Part shown: positions 7,028 to 13,150 of the stretch, one piece after another
Layout of the letters: each line of letters starts with the position of its first letter
How positions within the stretch are numbered: position 1 is the stretch's first letter
Assembly (NCBI GenBank): GCA_035297265.1
Contig: DATGZH010000025.1
Span: 1 to 18,182, forward strand
Length of the DNA stretch: 18,182 nucleotides
Source: DATGZH01 sp035297265
GTDB lineage: Bacteria; Actinomycetota; Acidimicrobiia; Acidimicrobiales; RAAP-2
Direction: 5' to 3'
Position numbers and translations under genes: made by a program
Notes under the pieces: generated by a model
Told to the model about the DNA's origin: nothing
Databases searched by the model: none
The model's input: only the letters and a program-made list of their open reading frames with translations

Positions 7028-7759
7028 TCAGCCGGGCGGGGACAGGAGCCGGGGCTCGAGCCGTTCTTCGACGGCCTGGTCACCGTCGCGCGTGACGTGG
7101 TAGGCGGCCTGCCCGGGGAACTCGGTGACCGCCTCGACCAGGCGGGTCGAGCGGTAGAGGAGCCCGACGCCGTCGTCGGTGGCGAAGCCCGGTGTCAACT
7201 CGCCGCTGGCCACGAGTCGGTGGAATAACGGCCGACGTTGCGCCTCGCCGTCGTAGTGCACGCAGTTCGAGTAGGGCAGGAGGGCGAGGCCGTCGGTCAC
7301 CGGGCGGAGCTCGGGCCCGAACGAGTCCGTCGTCCCACCGGTGTGCCAGCAGATCGAGCCGGCCGAGACCCCACCGAGCACGACGCCCGCCTGCCAGGCC
7401 GTCGTCATCGCGGCGTCGAGACCGTGCAGCCGCCAGAGGGCGAGGAGGTTGGCCACGCTGCCGCCGCCGACCCAGACGACGTCGTGGTCGAGGAGGTAGG
7501 ACTCGAAGTCACCGACGTTGGGCATGGGGAAGAGGTTCAGGTAGCGCACGGCCACGCCGGCGGCCCGCCCGGCCTCGGACAGCTCGGCCTGGAACCACCG
7601 CTGGTCGCCGCCCGCGGTCTCGACGGCGCAGAGGCGCGGTCGGGCGGCGCCGGACAGCTCGAGGGCGTAGTGGACGAGCGGACCGAGCTCGAAGAGAGTG
7701 CGGGTGCCCCGGCGCAGGCCGCCCGAGGTGGCGAGGATCGTGGGCTCGTCCGCGGGCAC
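7028..7759 (-). CDS. Peptidase S51-family (peptidase E/cyanophycinase-like) protein
   Basis: A 243-residue single-domain protein with the S51 fold: an N-terminal strand ILATSGGLRRG, the segment VVWVGGGSVANLLALWR at 94-110, and the nucleophile elbow GGVSAGSICW with the likely catalytic S132. A probable His lies in NCVHYDGEAQRRPLF. Family members are cytoplasmic serine peptidases acting on Asp-X dipeptides (PepE) or on cyanophycin; which applies here cannot be told, and the size is closer to PepE-like proteins. The GTG at 7759 follows a minus-strand TAGCGT (plus 7768-7773) by 8 bases, a leaderless arrangement. It converges on gatD, and its link to peptidoglycan is only positional. Confidence 0.88.
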   Translation of the reverse strand: MPADEPTILATSGGLRRGTRTLFELGPLVHYALELSGAARPRLCAVETAGGDQRWFQAELSEAGRAAGVAVRYLNLFPMPNVGDFESYLLDHDVVWVGGGSVANLLALWRLHGLDAAMTTAWQAGVVLGGVSAGSICWHTGGTTDSFGPELRPVTDGLALLPYSNCVHYDGEAQRRPLFHRLVASGELTPGFATDDGVGLLYRSTRLVEAVTEFPGQAAYHVTRDGDQAVEERLEPRLLSPPG

Positions 7760-7767
7760 GGCCGCTC

Positions 7768-7773
7768 ACGCTA
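7768..7773 (-). promoter_or_regulatory. -10 element of the S51 peptidase gene (leaderless type)
   Basis: TAGCGT on the minus strand sits 8 bases before the GTG at 7759, with no ribosome binding site at the usual distance. No convincing -35 was seen. Confidence 0.4.
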
Positions 7774-7815
7774 GCTCCCGCCGCGGCGACATCCCTAGTG
7801 CCTCACCTTCGAGAG

Positions 7816-7839
7816 GGTCGATCGACCGCTGGTTATCGT
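7816..7839 (+). promoter_or_regulatory. Promoter region of the FG-GAP gene with a palindrome
   Basis: GGTCGATCGACC (7816-7827) is a perfect 12-base palindrome immediately upstream of a TATCGT -10 (7834-7839). A repressor bound here would cover the promoter spacer. Unlike most genes in the window, this one has a leader of about 30 bases and a good ribosome binding site, GGGAGG (7863-7868), 7 bases before the GTG. Confidence 0.35.
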
Positions 7840-7875
7840 GGCGCCTGTCGACGCGATCGCTTGGGAGGTGTCGTC

Positions 7876-9144
7876 GTGAGGAGAACCGGCCCTGGCCGAC
7901 TGGTGGCCACGTCGCTCGCCCTCGTCGTCGCCCTCGCCCTCTCGGCGACGGCGACGGCCGCGGGATCGCCGCGTCGATGGGTACCGACCTCCGGTACCGC
8001 ACGTGTCGCCGCAACGAGCTGCCCCGGGGAGGGGAAGATCGAGCACCTGGGCAGTTCGATCGCCGTCACCGGGTCGCTCGCCGTCGTGGGCATCGCCGAC
8101 GAGACCGACCTCGGGGAGCCCTTCCGAGGGGTCGCCGATGTGCTCACCGATGGCCCGGGCGGTTGGGCGCAGACGGCCCAGCTCACGGCAGCCGATGGCG
8201 ACAAATTCGACGGCTTCGGCGACGCGGTGGCCGCCTCGCCGACGACCGTGGTTGTGTCGGCGACCAACAAGGGCAACGGGCCGACCGGGAGCGGGACGGT
8301 CTATCTCTTCACGGAGCAGGCCGGCGGGTGGACCCAGGCGGCGGAGCTGCCTCACCCGTTTGGCACGTACGGGTTCGGTGCCGAACTCTCGATGTCGGGA
8401 CGCACCATTGTGGTGGGCGCCTCGCAGTCCGCCTTCGTGGTCGTACGGTCCGGCCGCCATTGGCAGGTGGAGGGAGCACTGCCCGCACTCCAGCCAGTCC
8501 CCATGGACTTCGGATCGGCGGTGTCGGTGTTCGGACACACCATCGTGGTCGGGGCGCCCGCGGCCAGCGACGGCGGGGTCAGCCAGGGTGGTGCGGCCTA
8601 CGTCTTCACCGAGTCTGCTGGTGTTTGGGCGCTCGCGGCCACGCTCCTCCCACCGAACCCCACCCCCAACGGGTTGTTCGGCTACACGGTCTGTGCAGAC
8701 GGCTCCACGGTGGTCGTCGGTGCCCCCGGCCAGTCCGGGAACGGCGGGACCGAGCAAGGCGCGGCCTTCGTTTTCGTTCGGCACCATGCCACCTGGACCG
8801 AGACCCAGGAGCTGACGGGCGGCGACGAAGGGCTCGACGAATTCGGCGTCTCGGTCTCCGCCGTCGGACCCACCCTGGTCGTCGGATCCCCCGAGCACGC
8901 GGTGGGAGAAAACGCGGGGGAGGGCGCGGGCTACGTCTTCAGCAGGGTGGGAGGAGTCTGGACCCAGGTGGCCGAGCTCGATGGGTCCGACAGCCTGGCA
9001 GGTGACAACTTCGGCCAGGCGGTCACGGTGTCGGGGGACGGCATCGGGGTAGGTGCCGTCTGGCGCAACCCGGACGCGGTGTACCTCTTCAGCGGGGGCG
9101 GCGCCGACTGGGTGCAGTCCTTCGAGTTCACGGATACGAGCTGA
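7876..9144 (+). CDS. Secreted FG-GAP repeat protein, seven-bladed beta-propeller
   Basis: A 422-residue exported protein. Residues 1-29 form a signal peptide: RR near the start, a hydrophobic core at about 9-24 and a likely cut after the Ala-rich ATATAA. The mature part consists of seven imperfect repeats of about 50 residues. Each starts with (F/L)G followed by a V/L-rich strand (LGSSIAV, FGDAVAA, FGAELSM, FGSAVSV, FGYTVCA, FGVSVSA, FGQAVTV), passes through VVVGAP-like and YVF strands, and ends with WTQ(A/V)AEL. This matches FG-GAP_2 propellers, which are extracellular and usually bind proteins or sugars. No catalytic domain or anchor is visible. The GTG at 7876 is chosen for its ribosome binding site and the signal peptide; upstream open frame to 7192 is a shadow of the peptidase gene. 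GC content appears slightly lower than in neighbours. Confidence 0.87.
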   Translation: MRRTGPGRLVATSLALVVALALSATATAAGSPRRWVPTSGTARVAATSCPGEGKIEHLGSSIAVTGSLAVVGIADETDLGEPFRGVADVLTDGPGGWAQTAQLTAADGDKFDGFGDAVAASPTTVVVSATNKGNGPTGSGTVYLFTEQAGGWTQAAELPHPFGTYGFGAELSMSGRTIVVGASQSAFVVVRSGRHWQVEGALPALQPVPMDFGSAVSVFGHTIVVGAPAASDGGVSQGGAAYVFTESAGVWALAATLLPPNPTPNGLFGYTVCADGSTVVVGAPGQSGNGGTEQGAAFVFVRHHATWTETQELTGGDEGLDEFGVSVSAVGPTLVVGSPEHAVGENAGEGAGYVFSRVGGVWTQVAELDGSDSLAGDNFGQAVTVSGDGIGVGAVWRNPDAVYLFSGGGADWVQSFEFTDTS

Positions 9145-9187
9145 GGTTTGGCGAGCCTGTCGCCGAGCTCGGTCACTGGCCTCCGGC

Positions 9188-9204
9188 GGCCGGACGCTCC
9201 GGCC
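9188..9204. terminator. Hairpin between convergent FG-GAP and PlsC-like genes
   Basis: GGCCGGA and TCCGGCC form a perfect 7-base-pair stem with a CGC loop, 43 bases after the FG-GAP stop and 87 bases after the opposing operon's stop. It could end transcription from both sides. It lacks a T-run, which is common for high-GC actinobacterial terminators. The remainder of 9145-9291 holds no gene. Confidence 0.4.
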
Positions 9205-9291
9205 TGTCGATCGCGAGGTCGGCGGCCAACCGGCGGTGTCGCGGCGATCGGAGTGGTTCGTCCCTCCAAGCGGTAGCGGCTCGCCGCCGCG

Positions 9292-10263
9292 TCAGCGGCC
9301 CTGGCGCGGCCACGCGGGCTCGTCGCCGCGGGTCTCATCAGGCCGTGGGCCGAGCGCCCAGGCCCGTCGCCAGGGGGAGGCCTCGGGGCCGTGCGGCGAG
9401 GGGCTCTCGCCGCTGGCCGCGAGCCGTCGGGCCGTCCACCAGTCGGTCCGCACCTCGTCGCCGAGCACCGCTACCGCCCGCTCCACCCGGGCCGAGAAGC
9501 GCCGGGCGTCCTCGCCCTCGTCGGGGACGAGCGGCCGGCCGAAGGCCACGGTCACCGGCGAGCGCCGCGGCCCGCGCCGGGCCCGCTGCTCGGTGCCCGA
9601 GCCCCCTGGCGCCCGCGATCCCTTGTCCGCCCGCTTCGGCAGCACGTGTCGCGTCCCGTGGAGGTAGACGGGGACGACGGGTCGGCCGGTCCGCCGGGCC
9701 AGGTAGGCCGCGCCGCCCCGGAAGGGTTGGGCCCAGCCGTCGGGGCTGCGGCCCCCTTCAGGGAAGATCACGAGGTTCCAGCCGTCCTCCAGGAGGTCGG
9801 CCGCCATGTCGGCCGAGCGGCGGTTGACCCGGCTGCGCTCGATCGGGATGGCGGCGAGCGAGAACGACCAGAGCACCGACTTCCACGTGGTGTCGAAGAA
9901 GTAGTCGGCCGCCGCGGCGACCGCTGTGCGGTGGCGGAAGCGCACGGGGAGGGCGGTGAGCAGGAGCGGCGTGTCCACGTGGCTGGCGTGGTTCGCCGCG
10001 AAGATCACCGGGCTCTCGACGTGACGGAGGTGCTCCTCGCCGAGGAGGGTCGTCGGGGCGACGAGGTGGGCGAGGGGCCGGGTGACGTTGTCGACCACGA
10101 CGGCCCGGGCGAGGCGCACCGGGTAGGAGCGGGACCACTCGTGGTCGTAGTCGAGCCCGATCCGCCGCCCGGGACCCGGCCGGGGCACGCTCGTCGGCCA
10201 GCTCGGGGCGCCGAGCGGGAAGCGGGCCCGGCCGACCCGGCGGAGGAGCTCGGTGGATCTCAC
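9292..10263 (-). CDS. PlsC-type lysophospholipid acyltransferase, last gene of the four-gene operon
   Basis: A 323-residue member of the glycerolipid acyltransferase family. The catalytic motif N-H92-ASHV-D97 is intact, and the substrate-binding motifs are present at about 139-142 (IPIER) and 167-173 (FPEGGRS), followed by VVPVYLHGTRHVLPK at about 196-210. About 60 residues precede the conserved domain and an Arg/Pro/Gly-rich tail follows it, so it is somewhat longer than E. coli-type PlsC. It should move an acyl chain from acyl-CoA or acyl-ACP to a lysophospholipid or other hydroxyl acceptor at the membrane; the true acceptor is unknown. Its GTG start overlaps the stop of the LarA-like gene (GTGA), so it is translated with that operon. 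It differs from the HAD-PlsC fusion at 3546, which is the better housekeeping candidate. Confidence 0.88.
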   Translation of the reverse strand: MRSTELLRRVGRARFPLGAPSWPTSVPRPGPGRRIGLDYDHEWSRSYPVRLARAVVVDNVTRPLAHLVAPTTLLGEEHLRHVESPVIFAANHASHVDTPLLLTALPVRFRHRTAVAAAADYFFDTTWKSVLWSFSLAAIPIERSRVNRRSADMAADLLEDGWNLVIFPEGGRSPDGWAQPFRGGAAYLARRTGRPVVPVYLHGTRHVLPKRADKGSRAPGGSGTEQRARRGPRRSPVTVAFGRPLVPDEGEDARRFSARVERAVAVLGDEVRTDWWTARRLAASGESPSPHGPEASPWRRAWALGPRPDETRGDEPAWPRQGR

Positions 10264-11849
10264 CGCACGTCGGCCAGGAGGAGCGGCGGGACGTGGAAGT
10301 GGGTCAGCGTGGGCGAGGGGCCGACCACGTCGCTCGCCATCTCGAGCGCGTCGTCCATGGAGCTGGCGGGCGAGAAGCCGAGTCGCCGCACGGCCGCCGG
10401 GTCACCACCGACCACGATCACCCGTCCGAGGTGGGCCAGGGCGTGGGCGCACCAGTACCACATGTAGAAGGGGTGCACGCCGTGGTAGGCGTGGCCGGTC
10501 CGGTAGAGGTGGATGTACCAGGGGTCCGTGGCGAAGGACTCCTCGAAGGACTTGTGCATCTCGACGGGGTCCGTCGTCTCGGTCAGCACCTGCTCGAAGA
10601 AGTCGATGTAGCTCGGGTGGTGCGAGGGGTGGAAGGCCCACGGCGTCGGGTGGGACATGATCACGACGCCGCCCTCTCGGACGAGCGGCTGGCCCCGGTA
10701 CATGTTGAAGAAGTACCCGAGCCCGGTGCAGGCCACGAGGATCGGGTTCATGATGGAGTTCACGTTGTAGGGGCAGATGTAGGGCAGCCCCATCGTGAGG
10801 ATGTCGGTCTGACCGGCCACCGCCACGCCCTGCTGCTCCCAGATGTGCGACGTCGTGACGTCGTGCACCGCCTCCACCTCGCCGGCCTGGACGGAGCGCA
10901 GGGCGTGGGGGGACTTGATGGAGTGGAAGATCTGCTGCTTCAAGCGGTCGGGCGTGCGCCGGAGGGCGGTGGTGCTGGCCAGATAGGCCGCCCGGTCCCG
11001 GAGGGACCACTCCCACTCGCGCCGCTGGAGGAACTCGAAGGCCGGCGGGAACGTGTTGGTGTTGAGAGTGGTCTCGATCTGGAAGACCTTCACCCCCGAC
11101 GCCGCGATGAGCCGGCCCATCCGCCAGTTGGAGGAGTGGAGCTCGGAGGCCGGGGCGTCCATGAACGAGCGGCTGTGCACCATGGTCTCGGGGTTGTGGT
11201 GGTGCCGGAGGCTCCGGTAGCTGGCGAGGCCGGTGGCCACGCTCTTGTGGCCCCCGTCCATGGCCACGAGGTTGATGTTCACGTAGACGAGAAGGTCGCT
11301 CTCGGCTGTCCGCTTGTTGATCTCGACGTCCTCGCCGAGCTCGGTCTGGCCCAGGTGCACCAGGTCTTGGGCATCCTCGGCGTCGTGCTGGGTGAGGAGG
11401 CCGTGCGGGGCGAAGGCGTCGTAGACCCGGTCGCCGAGGGCGTGGCGCAGCTCCTCTTCGGTCATCCGCCGGTGGAGGGCGAGGGCCGCGATCAGCCGGA
11501 CGTCGTCGACGCCGGCCGCCGCTGCCATGTCGAGCACCTCTTCGATCACGAGCTGGCGGTTGTCCGGCGCCACCATCGGCGGGAGGGGCAGCGAGATGTC
11601 GTCGAAGCAGATGGTGAGGCGCATGCCGGGCCGGAGGAGCGCGGGCAGCGGCTCAGCGTCGCCGAGGGGGTGCAGCAGGGCGTGGCGCACCGCGGCGACG
11701 GGGTCGTCGACGGAGGGCAGGGGCTCGGGGGCGTACACCACCCGGCTGCCCTCGGGCAGCCGTTCCAGGCGATAGCCCTCGCCGTGCCAGAAGAGGATGG
11801 GTGGGGTGGAGCGGTCCACCTCCAGCACGAAGCCGGGTCGCGGGCTCAT
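10260..11849 (-). CDS. Lactate racemase (LarA)-like protein with divergent active site
   Basis: A 529-residue protein of the LarA/DUF2088 family, longer than the roughly 425 residues of Lactobacillus LarA. LarA uses a covalently bound nickel-pincer (NPN) cofactor to epimerise alpha-hydroxy acids. By-eye alignment finds the cofactor lysine K202 in GGHKSVATGL, the nickel-binding histidine H218 exactly 16 residues later (as for K184/H200 in LarA), H126 in ALHRRMTEEE (LarA H108), and D84 in DDISLPLP (LarA D72). The position of substrate-binding R75 is L87, the second catalytic His of LarA (H174) has no His counterpart, and a substrate Lys near residue 298 of LarA aligns with SIMNPIL, which has no Lys. 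So a nickel cofactor is likely but lactate is not. No larB, larC or larE cofactor genes are in the window. ATGA overlap with the upstream MDR gene; GAGGAGG lies 11 bases upstream. Confidence 0.8.
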   Translation of the reverse strand: MSPRPGFVLEVDRSTPPILFWHGEGYRLERLPEGSRVVYAPEPLPSVDDPVAAVRHALLHPLGDAEPLPALLRPGMRLTICFDDISLPLPPMVAPDNRQLVIEEVLDMAAAAGVDDVRLIAALALHRRMTEEELRHALGDRVYDAFAPHGLLTQHDAEDAQDLVHLGQTELGEDVEINKRTAESDLLVYVNINLVAMDGGHKSVATGLASYRSLRHHHNPETMVHSRSFMDAPASELHSSNWRMGRLIAASGVKVFQIETTLNTNTFPPAFEFLQRREWEWSLRDRAAYLASTTALRRTPDRLKQQIFHSIKSPHALRSVQAGEVEAVHDVTTSHIWEQQGVAVAGQTDILTMGLPYICPYNVNSIMNPILVACTGLGYFFNMYRGQPLVREGGVVIMSHPTPWAFHPSHHPSYIDFFEQVLTETTDPVEMHKSFEESFATDPWYIHLYRTGHAYHGVHPFYMWYWCAHALAHLGRVIVVGGDPAAVRRLGFSPASSMDDALEMASDVVGPSPTLTHFHVPPLLLADVR

Positions 11850-13150
11850 GACCGACGTCGCCTCCTCGTGCGCTCGTCCTCGTCCTCGTCCTTCGACCGG
11901 GGCGGTGGCGCCGTGGCCTCGAGGTCGAAGGCGATCTTGACCGCGCCGCGGCGGCCGGCCGAGCCGGCGTGGGCCACCGCCTCCTCGAAGCGCTCGAGCG
12001 GGTAGGTGGCAGACAGGAGCCGTCCGGTCCGAGCGGCCGCCGCCACCTCGAAGGCGAGGTCGAAAGTGGGGACCGCCTCGCCGCCCGGATGCTCGGTGCC
12101 GTAGGCGTAGGCGCCCATGAGCGTGACCTCCCGGTGCCAGAGCCCGGCCAGGTCGACCGTGGTGCGACCCGGCATGCCGACGAGGACGACCTTGCCCCGG
12201 GGGCGCACGATCGAGAGCGACTGGGCGATCGAGTCGGCGGAGCCCACGCAGTCGAAGACCACGTCGGCCCCGCCGGCGAGACGGAGGGACCCGACGCCCG
12301 GCGGTCCGAGGGCGAGCGAGCGGCTCCGCCGCCGCACCGCCCGGGCGAGCTGGTCCTCGGGCAGGGCCGTTGTCGCCCCGAGCTCGGTGGCCAGCCGGCG
12401 CTGGTGCGCGTACCGGGCGCCGACGACGAGCGCGCCTGGCGCGGCCGTCCTCCCCCGGGCAGCCAGCTGAGCCAGGGCCGCGGTGACGGCCAGGCCAAGC
12501 GTGCCGGCGCCGATGACCGCCACCACGTCACCGTCGTCGATGGCCGCGGCGAGCACGGCGTGCACCGCGCAGGCCAGCGGCTCGACCGTCACCGCGTCCT
12601 CGTCGGCCAACCCCTCGGGCACCGGGTGGAGCTGGGTCGAGTGGGCCACGAGACCGGCCGACGACCAGCCGCCGCCGGTGTCGGCGCAGAAGCCGGTCTG
12701 GAGACCCGGACGGATGTGCCCGAAGGCCACGGCCTCGCAGTCACCTGTCCGGCCCGCCGCGCAGGCCGGACAGAGGGGGTCGAGACCCCGGGCCCGACAG
12801 CCGAGCACCGGCTCGAGCACCACCCGCGCTCCCGCGGCGAGGGCCGTGCCGTCGGCGGCGACCGCGCCGTCGGGCACCGTGCCCACCACCTCGTGACCGG
12901 GGACGAAGGGGAACGAGACCAGCTCCTCGAAGTAGCGCGAGCTGCGACCGTCGATCGTGGCGAGGTCCGAGCCGCAGATGCCCGAGAGGCGGGGCTGGAC
13001 CCGGTGCCAGTCGTCGCCGGGGAGCGCCGGCTGCTCGAGGTCGGCGAGCCGCAGCGGGCTCACGCCGGCGCCGCGGCCCGAGCCGAACGAGGCCACGAGG
13101 CGCGAGGCGGCGAACCGGGGGAGACTCCGCTCGAAGAGGAGCCCCTTCAC
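11846..13150 (-). CDS. Zinc-dependent MDR-family alcohol dehydrogenase
   Basis: A 434-residue medium-chain dehydrogenase/reductase, longer than the usual 350. Catalytic zinc ligands are likely C59 (GICGSD), H86-E87 (PGHEVVG) and E190 (TVEPLAC). The structural zinc loop is present but stretched (C118, C127, C130, C138). The NAD(P)-binding motif GAGTLGL begins near 214 and DVVFDCVG follows. An insertion lies at about 245-275, and the C-terminus is a charged tail (DEDEDERTRRRRR) encoded by tandem six-base repeats near 11870-11892. It should interconvert an alcohol and an aldehyde or ketone. The GTG at 13150 overlaps the upstream stop (GTGA) and has GGAGGG 8 bases before it; the longer open frame to 14329 is a shadow. 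In this operon it may act on the product of the reductase domain upstream. Confidence 0.88.
   Translation of the reverse strand: MKGLLFERSLPRFAASRLVASFGSGRGAGVSPLRLADLEQPALPGDDWHRVQPRLSGICGSDLATIDGRSSRYFEELVSFPFVPGHEVVGTVPDGAVAADGTALAAGARVVLEPVLGCRARGLDPLCPACAAGRTGDCEAVAFGHIRPGLQTGFCADTGGGWSSAGLVAHSTQLHPVPEGLADEDAVTVEPLACAVHAVLAAAIDDGDVVAVIGAGTLGLAVTAALAQLAARGRTAAPGALVVGARYAHQRRLATELGATTALPEDQLARAVRRRSRSLALGPPGVGSLRLAGGADVVFDCVGSADSIAQSLSIVRPRGKVVLVGMPGRTTVDLAGLWHREVTLMGAYAYGTEHPGGEAVPTFDLAFEVAAAARTGRLLSATYPLERFEEAVAHAGSAGRRGAVKIAFDLEATAPPPRSKDEDEDERTRRRRRS

Noticed and set aside
7192..7875. Upstream extension of the FG-GAP reading frame
   Set aside because: It is Arg/Pro-rich, overlaps the opposing peptidase gene, and the signal peptide with ribosome binding site sets the start at 7876.
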